Positions 1 to 6,395 of a stretch of 64,000 nt of DNA are shown here, piece after piece. Origin of the DNA: CAZSHG01 sp964606695 [NCBI: uncultured bacterium] (GTDB taxonomy: Bacteria; UBP14; UBA6098); the NCBI GenBank assembly GCA_964606695.1, contig CAZSHG010000011.1, positions 29,835-93,834 on the forward strand, written 5' to 3'. The notes beneath the pieces were generated by a model, which worked only from the letters and a program-made list of their open reading frames with translations, made no database searches and was not told the origin of the DNA. Each line of letters starts with the position of its first letter. Position 1 is the first letter of the stretch. Made by a program: the position numbers and the translations under genes.

Positions 1-354
1 AGAAAGAATATAGGCTCGAAGGTGGATAGGCGATTTTCCCGCCTGGAGGATCTGGTATCGAGAGCCGCCTGGCGTGCGCCATTGAAACTCATTCACGATT
101 ACGAACAGAGATTAGACGACCTGACCACACTCGCGGATAAGTTTATTTCTTTGAAGGCCGAAAGAAACGCCACAAGGTTTAATAACCTTACTGTCAGATT
201 GAAAGGTCTGGCGGCTTCATCGACGATAAAGAGAGGCTACGCCGTTGTTTCGCTAAACGGAAAAACCGTTACGCAGGCAATAGACCTGGAAACCGGCGAC
301 GAAATCGATATAAGATTTTCAGATGGCGTCAGAAGAGCGAAAATAACCAATTGA
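1..354 (+). CDS. xseA: Exodeoxyribonuclease VII large subunit, C-terminal part (cut by window start)
   Basis: The frame is open to the first base of the window, so this is the 3' end of a longer gene; the GTG at 22 is internal. The visible ~117 residues match the C-terminal end of XseA: a long charged helix with repeated Leu and Arg, then a small beta domain containing the phrase IKRGYAVVSLNGK and ending in a GDEIDIRFSDG strand, which is the family's conserved tail. XseA with XseB forms the single-strand exonuclease VII, degrading ssDNA from both ends. The nuclease and OB-fold parts lie outside the window. No xseB follows; the next gene is on the other strand. Confidence 0.85.
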   Translation, partial: RKNIGSKVDRRFSRLEDLVSRAAWRAPLKLIHDYEQRLDDLTTLADKFISLKAERNATRFNNLTVRLKGLAASSTIKRGYAVVSLNGKTVTQAIDLETGDEIDIRFSDGVRRAKITN

Positions 355-373
355 AAATCCTAAAAATCAATGG

Positions 374-547
374 TCATTCGGTTTTCTTGTTTTCCCTCCG
401 ATAAGTGTAGAACATCCCCAAAGCGATTAGCATCAGGCAAATCGAAGTCGCTTCTCCGAAGACCGGGACATTGAAACTTACAAGAAAAATTTCATGAATT
501 AACCCGATTATTCCCATCACGAAAACAACAATCATCCAGAAAATCAT
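374..547 (-). CDS. Small membrane protein, paralogue of the one at 839-1027
   Basis: A 57-residue protein with a hydrophobic first helix (MIFWMIVVFVMGIIGLIHEI), a short amphipathic stretch containing FNVPVFGEAT, and a second hydrophobic segment (ICLMLIALGMF) followed by a basic tail. It aligns without gaps to the 62-residue protein encoded 290 bp upstream on the same strand, sharing the IVVF, G(F/I)(V/I)GL(L/I)HEIFL and (I/V)PVF(G/A)EATS motifs. The start has a good ribosome site (GGAAGGGG, 5 bp before ATG). I recognise no family. Being conserved between two copies at protein level argues that it is a real gene. Likely an inner-membrane two-helix protein; function unknown. Confidence 0.75.
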   Translation of the reverse strand: MIFWMIVVFVMGIIGLIHEIFLVSFNVPVFGEATSICLMLIALGMFYTYRRENKKTE

Positions 548-788
548 AAAACCCCTTCCAAGTTAATTATGAACTAATAATAATTATACTCCTCTTTTCC
601 AGAATTTCAATACATAATATTTGGATTTTCAAAAGGATGACCTAAAGAAAAGGGAAGGGTAAATCAAATACCTCTCTCCAAAATCATAATTTCGGAGAAG
701 GAAATGATTGTTGCCCGGATAGGATAAGAAAGCGAAACGACATCAATCCGTGTTCTTCAACCAGGCTAAAGGAAGGTGTGTTTTGTTA

Positions 789-812
789 TCTCCCCGGTAT
801 TTGCCGGGGAGA
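789..812. other. Strong hairpin after the second small membrane gene
   Basis: A perfect 9-bp stem (TCTCCCCGG with CCGGGGAGA) and 6-nt loop sit 27 bp beyond the stop of the minus-strand gene at 839-1027. No T-run follows on either strand, so it is a 3'-end stabilising or processing hairpin rather than a classical terminator. Confidence 0.5.
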
Positions 813-838
813 ATAGAGAAAATGAATTGGCCGTTGCC

Positions 839-1027
839 TTACTCTTTTTCCTTCTTCTTAAGCTCTTCGATTTCCCTGTGGTGAGCGTAGGCCATGCCCA
901 TCGCGACGAGCATGATAACGACCGAAGTAGCTTCTGCGAAAACCGGGATATTATATTCGATGAGGAATATCTCATGTAATAACCCTACAAAACCAAGTAA
1001 GAAAACGACGATGAACCAATAAACCAT
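839..1027 (-). CDS. Small membrane protein, paralogue of the one at 374-547
   Basis: A 62-residue protein with an N-terminal hydrophobic helix (about residues 1-22), a conserved IPVFAEAT segment, a second hydrophobic stretch (VVIMLVAMGMAYA) and a highly charged Lys/Glu tail. The start is preceded by an AAGGGGG ribosome site. Its downstream neighbour on the same strand (374-547) is a clear paralogue, so the two are a tandem duplication, probably one transcript. I do not recognise a family; the length and two-helix layout fit a small inner-membrane accessory protein. No function can be assigned from context, because the flanking genes (xseA, a methyltransferase) are unrelated and oppositely oriented. 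Confidence 0.8.
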   Translation of the reverse strand: MVYWFIVVFLLGFVGLLHEIFLIEYNIPVFAEATSVVIMLVAMGMAYAHHREIEELKKKEKE

Positions 1028-1130
1028 GGAAACCCCCTTATGGATATTTGATTTAGTTCAAGATAATACGCGATTTTCGTTTTCGCAAGCATTTCTTTTT
1101 TAATTTTCGACCTCTTTCTAAAGAAAAACC

Positions 1131-1159
1131 TTGACATTGGAGTTCTCGATAATTACTAT
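1131..1159 (+). promoter_or_regulatory. Sigma-70-type promoter, near consensus
   Basis: TTGACA (1131-1136), a 17-bp spacer and TACTAT (1154-1159). The -35 is perfect and the spacing optimal. The transcript would start near 1166 and runs directly into the micro-ORF at 1184 and a chain of hairpins. Confidence 0.65.
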
Positions 1160-1183
1160 CGTCGCAACTTTGGAGGTTTATTA

Positions 1184-1240
1184 GTGATTATGACAAACAA
1201 AAATATTCATGACTGGAGGGCGATACCGCCACACGTATGA
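1184..1240 (+). CDS. Micro-ORF, 18 codons, behind a strong promoter
   Basis: A GTG (1184) or ATG (1190) begins a very short frame ending at TGA 1238-1240 (from ATG: MTNKNIHDWRAIPPHV). GGAGG lies 7 bp before the GTG, and the promoter at 1131-1159 is right upstream. Four hairpins follow immediately, two with T-runs. The layout resembles a leader peptide or a small-protein/small-RNA gene. No amino-acid run typical of attenuators is visible. It could also be chance inside a structured RNA. Confidence 0.4.
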   Translation: MIMTNKNIHDWRAIPPHV

Positions 1241-1266
1241 TTTTGTGTGACAATTTTATATCCTTG

Positions 1267-1303
1267 CCGCGGCGGTGTATCGAACATTAGCCGCGGTTTT
1301 TTT
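1267..1303 (+). terminator. Terminator-like hairpin with T7 tract
   Basis: CCGCGG at 1267-1272 can pair with CCGCGG at 1291-1296 across an 18-nt loop, followed by seven T (1297-1303). It sits 27 bp after the micro-ORF stop and could end its transcript. Confidence 0.5.
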
Positions 1304-1306
1304 GTT

Positions 1307-1335
1307 GCCCTCGATTTCCGCGTCGAGGGCTTTTT
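1307..1335 (+). terminator. Rho-independent terminator
   Basis: A perfect 8-bp stem (GCCCTCGA with TCGAGGGC), 8-nt loop and five T. It directly follows the hairpin at 1267-1303, giving two terminators in tandem. Two further hairpins without T-runs follow at 1356-1372 (CGGGGG/CCCCCG) and 1393-1410 (GCCCC/GGGGC). Confidence 0.65.
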
Positions 1336-1549
1336 CGTTCATTGAGATGATAAAACGGGGGAGATGCCCCCGATATAATAACCTGTTCCGACGCCCCATC
1401 GGAGAGGGGCTGAACTTCACATCTGGATTCCCGGCACCGAACAAAAACCAAAGTGCGCCAAACAAAAATCGGGTATAAGACAGCCGGAGCGTCCGTATGT
1501 CAAGGTCCAGACCGAACCGGCTCGGGACGCAAAGTCAAAGGAGTTGACT

Positions 1550-1684
1550 ATGGAACGGGCTACAACATTAACCGAACCGGAACATCGAACGGTTCGACAG
1601 CCTGAGCAAAACCGGCGCGACGACAATCGCCCGGAGAGAATCGAAGAGCTATGGTTCCGCTACCGCGGGCCTTTAGGGCCTTAA
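1550..1684 (+). CDS. Possible 44-residue hydrophilic peptide upstream of methyltransferase
   Basis: An ATG at 1550 has an AGGAG ribosome site 6 bp upstream and opens a 44-codon frame ending one base before the next gene's own GGAGG. The peptide is Arg/Glu/Pro-rich and matches nothing I know. The AGGAG is the loop of a perfect 6-bp hairpin (AGTCAA/TTGACT, 1532-1548), so initiation could be structurally controlled. Tight packing against the downstream gene supports a translated leader or small gene, but codon content is not decisive and it may not be real. Confidence 0.3.
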   Translation: MERATTLTEPEHRTVRQPEQNRRDDNRPERIEELWFRYRGPLGP

Positions 1685-1730
1685 GGAGGTGGACATGACT
1701 CTTCAAACAACAGTAGAAGGAGGTGATAAA

Positions 1731-2525
1731 ATGAACGAATACGACGTCCACGCGGAAACTTACGATTTCGTGAGCAAACCGCCCGGCGACGACGTCAGTT
1801 TCTACCGACAGCTGGCCGAACAACTCGGCGGCCCTGTGCTCGAAATCGGGATCGGAACCGGCAGAGTAGCAATCGAGCTGGCGAAAGCCGGCATCGGAGT
1901 GGTCGGTATCGACAGCTCCGGCGCGATGCTGGGCCGTCTCCGTGGGAAGCTCGATAACGGAGCACGCGATGTCGCGGACAAAATTGCCCTGCACGAAATG
2001 GACATGCGCGATTTCGATATTCCGAACAGATTTCGGACGATAATCGTGCCCTTTCGCGCGTTCAACCATATGTTGACCGACGGCGACCGCAGACGCGCAC
2101 TGCTCCGAATGGCCGCGCATCTCGCCCCCGACGGCAGGATCGCGATCCACACCTTCGGGCCACTCTATCACCTCCTCGCCCAGGACAGCCGCATTATCCC
2201 GATCAAACGGCGTGAGTTACCCGGCGGCAGAGTCCTTATCGGGGAGGATCGAGTCCATTACGATCACAACCGCAAGCTGATCGAGATGGAACGGATGATC
2301 GAGGTCTATAACGGCGGAGATTCGCCATCCAAGCGAATCCTGCCCCTGCAACTGGCCTACATCTTCCCGGAGGAACTCACGTTGACCGCGGAACTATGCG
2401 GCCTGGAGCTGGACAAACTGATCGGCGATTTCGATGGCCGACGCTACAGCTACCCGGATCGAATCGAGGCGGTGCACATATTCAAGCACCCCGGCGCGGA
2501 AGAATTCCCGCTGAACTTCGATTAA
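1731..2525 (+). CDS. Class I SAM-dependent methyltransferase
   Basis: A 264-residue cytoplasmic protein with the Rossmann-fold methyltransferase signature near its start: VLEIGIGTGRVAIELA (motif I, SAM binding), then VVGIDSSGAML (motif II, acidic residue for the ribose) and a later PDGRIAIHTFG strand. Start chosen at ATG 1731, preceded by a near-perfect AAGGAGGTGATAAA ribosome site; an in-frame ATG at 1695 with its own GGAGG would add 12 non-conserved residues. Substrate is not predictable from the sequence. It stands alone and ends in a terminator at 2546-2580. Confidence 0.85.
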   Translation: MNEYDVHAETYDFVSKPPGDDVSFYRQLAEQLGGPVLEIGIGTGRVAIELAKAGIGVVGIDSSGAMLGRLRGKLDNGARDVADKIALHEMDMRDFDIPNRFRTIIVPFRAFNHMLTDGDRRRALLRMAAHLAPDGRIAIHTFGPLYHLLAQDSRIIPIKRRELPGGRVLIGEDRVHYDHNRKLIEMERMIEVYNGGDSPSKRILPLQLAYIFPEELTLTAELCGLELDKLIGDFDGRRYSYPDRIEAVHIFKHPGAEEFPLNFD

Positions 2526-2545
2526 TTATTCCGACAACCGAACTG

Positions 2546-2580
2546 AAAAAGGGCGGCTCGAATGAGTCGCCCTTACTCTT
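2546..2580. terminator. Bidirectional terminator between convergent genes
   Basis: GGGCGGCTC and GAGTCGCCC pair (one G-T) around a GAAT loop, with A-run on the left and T-rich tract on the right. It serves the methyltransferase on the plus strand and the glycosyltransferase on the minus strand. Confidence 0.75.
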
Positions 2581-2591
2581 TCCCCGCGCAC

Positions 2592-3848
2592 CTATGATAT
2601 TTCGTTATTGGATAAGGATTTTTTCTTACGGTTGAAAATATGAAAGACGGCGTAAACAGCTAAGACCAGCATAGGCGGATAGAGTGGCACGCTGTATCTG
2701 CCGAGAGCCAGAACCGCCGCGTAGATAAGGTTCAAATATACGATAAAAATCAGCGCGGTATTTGCGAAATAGGATTCTTTCCGGGTTAAGATAAATCCTA
2801 TGATAAAGAGGATTATCGTAGGTAGTGCTATGGCCATTAAGGCGAGAGATTTAAACGTGGTCTCGCCGCAAATCCAGAAAGCCGGGATTTGTTTGACGAT
2901 TTTGGCCGCGAAATCGAGAGGGCGATGCAGGATATAGTCTCTCATTAGCCGGCCGAATATTTCGTCCTTCTCAATGAATGTAGGATGCGGGTTGCCGTGT
3001 TCGCGCAGGATTTCTTTTTCGCGGGCGATGACCTCGGTCCAGAATTCCATTATCGGATTTTGCGGGAGGAATGAGTTGTTCTCGGCGAATATATTGCCGC
3101 GGAAGAACTCAACGCTTGCATTGGAGGATACCAGCAACCATTTCCCCGAAACGATGCGGTTTCTGATTGTCCACGGAGCGATAACCATCAGCATCGCCAA
3201 AGTCGGGATTAAGAAAAGACCTGCTAAATTGCTTTTGTTTAACTTCTCGAAAGGCCTTATCCGAATTATTCTCAAAATCAAAACGAAAAACGCGAGAAAA
3301 AGCGGGAACAGGAAAACCACCGATTTGCAAAGCGCAGTTAATCCTACCGCGATCCCAAAAACGACCATATTACGAAGGGTTGGTTTGGAGAGGGCCTTGG
3401 ATGCGCTCCAAACCGTCAGGATTACAAAAGTCACGAACATCAATTCGATCCAATGGCGGGGGATATACCACAGGCTGGCCGGGAATATAATTGTCACCAA
3501 ACCAGAGACCAGGGCGATTTTGCGTGATTTGAACGATTCGAACGAGATGAGGTAAACGAGGCATGCGAAAATTCCGAGAAGCACCGACTGGAAGAACATA
3601 TAGATATTCTGGCTTTCCCCGAAAATCCTGTAAACGAGTCCCATGAAGACTATAAAAGCGGGCGGTCGTCTGATAGAGCCGCCCAAATCGCCATTGGCCG
3701 CGAAATATATGCTCATCCGGTTGAAACCGTCGGGGTCGCCCGTGAGGCCGGGGAAGATATGAACGAAAATCCTACCGAAAGCGTTCCCGATAACCATCGC
3801 GACGCAGAAGATTATTATGATATTCAAAACTGTTTTTTTATCTATCAT
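2592..3848 (-). CDS. GT-C type membrane glycosyltransferase (PMT/ArnT-like)
   Basis: A 418-residue polytopic inner-membrane protein with roughly ten hydrophobic helices. After TM1 comes a periplasmic loop with GDLGGSIRRPPAFIVF, resembling the first loop of dolichol/undecaprenyl-phosphate-sugar-dependent glycosyltransferases of the PMT/ArnT group, although the acidic catalytic residue is less clear than in ArnT. A second long extracytoplasmic segment carries an FxRGNIFAENNSF region. Such enzymes transfer sugars from a lipid carrier to lipid A, proteins or polymers. GGAGG lies 7 bp before the ATG. A second GT-C enzyme is encoded at 4722-6365, so this region may serve cell-surface glycosylation; the acceptor is unknown. 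Confidence 0.7.
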   Translation of the reverse strand: MIDKKTVLNIIIIFCVAMVIGNAFGRIFVHIFPGLTGDPDGFNRMSIYFAANGDLGGSIRRPPAFIVFMGLVYRIFGESQNIYMFFQSVLLGIFACLVYLISFESFKSRKIALVSGLVTIIFPASLWYIPRHWIELMFVTFVILTVWSASKALSKPTLRNMVVFGIAVGLTALCKSVVFLFPLFLAFFVLILRIIRIRPFEKLNKSNLAGLFLIPTLAMLMVIAPWTIRNRIVSGKWLLVSSNASVEFFRGNIFAENNSFLPQNPIMEFWTEVIAREKEILREHGNPHPTFIEKDEIFGRLMRDYILHRPLDFAAKIVKQIPAFWICGETTFKSLALMAIALPTIILFIIGFILTRKESYFANTALIFIVYLNLIYAAVLALGRYSVPLYPPMLVLAVYAVFHIFNRKKKSLSNNEIS

Positions 3849-3913
3849 GGTTTTTCCTCCGCTACGAGGCGATTTATCGTAGGGAGCAATCGCGTCGGCC
3901 TTTCTCTCGATTA

Positions 3914-3961
3914 CCAGATAGATCGAATGTCTAATCGCCCGATAGACTGATTGTCTAACTA
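3914..3961. repeat. Two-copy 24-bp direct repeat
   Basis: Two adjacent, similar 24-bp units (3914-3937 and 3938-3961) share GATAGA and TGTCTAA. They lie in the 238-bp gap between the glycosyltransferase and the Bor-like gene. The unit length differs from that of the 21-bp arrays described elsewhere. Nothing else is evident in this gap. Confidence 0.4.
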
Positions 3962-4085
3962 CCTATAAGGTTGGGCGTTCCGCTCAATTTATGTCGAAAC
4001 GCCTTGTCTATCAGTTTACATAAATATCGAACCCCTCAGAATGTCATGTGGAAAGGCATCCGATCTCATTGAAGTCCTGCCGAAC

Positions 4086-4517
4086 CTACCTGAACGCGAC
4101 GTATATGGGTTTGCCAAATTCTTTCGATTGTAACGCGGCGTTATCGAATGCCAACTGGACTTCTTCCGTCGATGCGCCGTCTCGGATAAAGATATCGGGC
4201 ATGAAATCCGCTTCGTCGAGAGCCACCGATGACGCACAGGTAACTTTGATATGCATTGGGGCGTAAATCCCGAAAGTGATTGCGGTTACCAGATAATTGA
4301 CAAAACTCAGTTGAGTTTCTACTCTGGCCACGCCATTCGGGCATCTTTCGGCTGTTTCGATGGTTTGCGGCGGAACGAGACCGTAAATCCATGCCGAAGC
4401 AAATGGTTGTTCGATTACCTGCGAACCCGGTTCAAGACCGGTCTCGATTGTGGCATGGTAGCAACCCCAGCTGAACAGAACCAGCGTTAGTAACGTTGCG
4501 ATAGCAATTTTTTTCAT
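4086..4517 (-). CDS. Bor-family lipoprotein
   Basis: A 143-residue protein with an N-terminal lipoprotein signal (MKKIAIATLLTLVLFSWGC, lipobox Cys at 19) followed by the Bor hallmarks: CYHATIETG just after the lipobox, the PFASAWIYGLVPP segment, and a C-terminal half with paired cysteines and the ITFGIYAPM motif. Lambda Bor is an outer-membrane lipoprotein linked to serum resistance; bacterial homologues are widespread and mostly uncharacterised. The tail after about residue 100 (FIRDGASTEEVQLAFDNAAL) is extra relative to phage Bor. Start chosen at the ATG with GGGAGG 6 bp upstream; the frame is open further upstream but without signal-like sequence. Confidence 0.8.
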   Translation of the reverse strand: MKKIAIATLLTLVLFSWGCYHATIETGLEPGSQVIEQPFASAWIYGLVPPQTIETAERCPNGVARVETQLSFVNYLVTAITFGIYAPMHIKVTCASSVALDEADFMPDIFIRDGASTEEVQLAFDNAALQSKEFGKPIYVAFR

Positions 4518-4721
4518 TTTTCCTCCCGGAGGCTTTATGTTATTTTGGTTATGGCCAGAGGTAAAATCCGCGTGCTCTTCTTCTACTGTATTACAGCGAT
4601 TGATATTTGTATGATCTGCGTTCACTATAATCTAAATATAATTTTCGGATTATTTACTGTCAATAAGAATAATTTTCTCCGGGAAATCGCGCGAACGAGG
4701 ATTGTGTTCCGGTGTGAAACC

Positions 4722-6365
4722 TCATTGCGGTTGTTTCACGAATTTTTCTCGATATGTCTCCAGTTCGCCGATGTCCGCGCCTCTTCGAGCGAAAACCCAA
4801 TGCGTCTTGTATCTGGTGGGGAGGATGACCGCGTTGGGTTTGTAATACCGCTCGAAAATCGGGTCAATCCAGAGTGCGGGGGAGAAGAGTGACATGTCGC
4901 TTTTCGCGGATTCGAGATGTTGTTTTGCTTCTTTAGTGTCAATCCCCCAGAAGGAGGGCACGGCGATTATTAAGTCCGGCTCGAGTTCACCGAGTGAGTA
5001 GGCGTAATCCCATTTATTGTGGCCGATGAGTCCCGGTTGCGCGGGAACTCTGGCGACGTGGGCGTCGTTTTTGCCCAGCAGGTCGATGTAATGGAATTCC
5101 GGCAGGAGGTAGGGGAACGTCCCGGCCTCGAAGATGGCGATTTTCGTGTCGTCTGGGAGATTTGCCTTTGCGAACGTTTCGATTACGCAGATTCTGTCCA
5201 CGCGGTTTTCGTCCGGGCCTTTTAATATCCGTATCGTCGGGATTATGACCCAAACCAGCGTTCCGATAAACAAGACAATCAATAGCAGGTATTTGCCGAT
5301 GTTCGCGGGCGCGATTTTGTCTTGTAGATGGAATCCGCCGAACCATCTATCCAGTGTTTTTTTGAGAGTTTGCGATCCTATTAGTAGAAGAATTGGGGTA
5401 ACAGGTAGCAGGAAACGCGACCACGGGAATGCGTCGCCGCCGGTCCACACGACGTAGAATATCCACAGGATGGCGAATACTATCGGATAATAACCGAGTG
5501 TGCCCTTTTTCGATAGGACTGCCGGTAATCGCAACACAAAAAGCAGCACGGCGAAAATGGCACCGTTGACGAATAGCCATCTCGCGAGATAATTCAATCC
5601 GTCGGCGATATTTCTCGCGCCGCCGGAGGTTTTCAGGTAATAGGTATTCGGCAGGAAATTGCCGTAGTAGGTCTTCTGGAAGGCGAGAAGGCTTGCTATA
5701 AGCGTGATGCCGATTATCGCGGATAGAATCCATCTACGTTTTCGCGAAGGCTCCAATTTACGCACGGATGCGAAGGATAGTAGTATTACAGCGAAGGCGA
5801 CGATGCTGTCCGGGCGAACGATTACAGCTACCGAAGAGAGAATGGGCGCGGCAAGAAATAATTTCGGCTTCGACCTATCGAGGAAGGGCAGGAAGGCCAG
5901 GGTTATGAGTAATGTCTGCAGTGCGGTCTCAAATCCGTGCACCGACCAGAATAAGAGAGGCGCAAACAGCGCGAGCCAGAGCGTCAGATGCCCGGCTATG
6001 AAGGTGTTGGTAAGTTTTCGGATTTGCGTGAATAGTAGCGCGAGCAGGGTAGAATTTATCAGCAGTCCCAGAGCTATCGCCGGCAGGGACGCCGTTCGCG
6101 GGGGTAATCTGAAAATATGAGAACTCGCCATTACCAGCGTCCAGCCGATATTTGTGATTCCCATTACCCGGTCGTCCTCCTGCCAGACCAGACCCTTGCC
6201 CTGAGAAAGGTTACGCGCGTAGGTCATGGAGATCATAGCGTCGTCGGCCAGCAGGAAATAGCGCCCTTTATCCGTCTCGAAGGACTGCCTATATGCGAAA
6301 ATCGAATAGAGCAATGCGTGAACGATCAGAATTGCGATGAGTATTATAAGGGATTTTTTATTCAC
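4722..6365 (-). CDS. GT-C type membrane glycosyltransferase, ~547 residues
   Basis: A large polytopic membrane protein: TM1 at about residues 5-27, then a first extracytoplasmic loop with LLADDAMISMTYARNLSQG. The acidic pair there is the position and style of catalytic acids in GT-C glycosyltransferases (similar layout to AftB-like arabinosyltransferases). About ten TM helices follow, then a C-terminal soluble region (about 400-547) with IAIFEAGTFPYLL and YIDLLGKND motifs, typical of lipid-linked sugar transferases of this architecture. It starts with GTG and lies 30 bp downstream of the HEAT-repeat gene, so the two are probably co-transcribed. Donor and acceptor are unknown. Confidence 0.7.
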   Translation of the reverse strand: MNKKSLIILIAILIVHALLYSIFAYRQSFETDKGRYFLLADDAMISMTYARNLSQGKGLVWQEDDRVMGITNIGWTLVMASSHIFRLPPRTASLPAIALGLLINSTLLALLFTQIRKLTNTFIAGHLTLWLALFAPLLFWSVHGFETALQTLLITLAFLPFLDRSKPKLFLAAPILSSVAVIVRPDSIVAFAVILLSFASVRKLEPSRKRRWILSAIIGITLIASLLAFQKTYYGNFLPNTYYLKTSGGARNIADGLNYLARWLFVNGAIFAVLLFVLRLPAVLSKKGTLGYYPIVFAILWIFYVVWTGGDAFPWSRFLLPVTPILLLIGSQTLKKTLDRWFGGFHLQDKIAPANIGKYLLLIVLFIGTLVWVIIPTIRILKGPDENRVDRICVIETFAKANLPDDTKIAIFEAGTFPYLLPEFHYIDLLGKNDAHVARVPAQPGLIGHNKWDYAYSLGELEPDLIIAVPSFWGIDTKEAKQHLESAKSDMSLFSPALWIDPIFERYYKPNAVILPTRYKTHWVFARRGADIGELETYREKFVKQPQ

Positions 6366-6395
6366 GCAGTGCCCTTTTGGGTTTGAAAATGAACC

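Noticed and set aside
1490-1560. GEMM-I (c-di-GMP) riboswitch before the methyltransferase
   Set aside because: A GGGACGCAAAG string resembles the P1b part, but the upstream CACGCACAGGGCAAACC and the downstream GGUAGCGGGGUUACC-like parts are missing.
1560-2171. 203-residue minus-strand frame opposite the methyltransferase
   Set aside because: It is the antisense shadow of a GC-rich gene with an intact SAM-binding motif; it has no ribosome site or recognisable domain.
3849-4085. A fourth 21-bp-period array
   Set aside because: Only two units are found and their spacing is 24 bp, so it does not belong to the same group.
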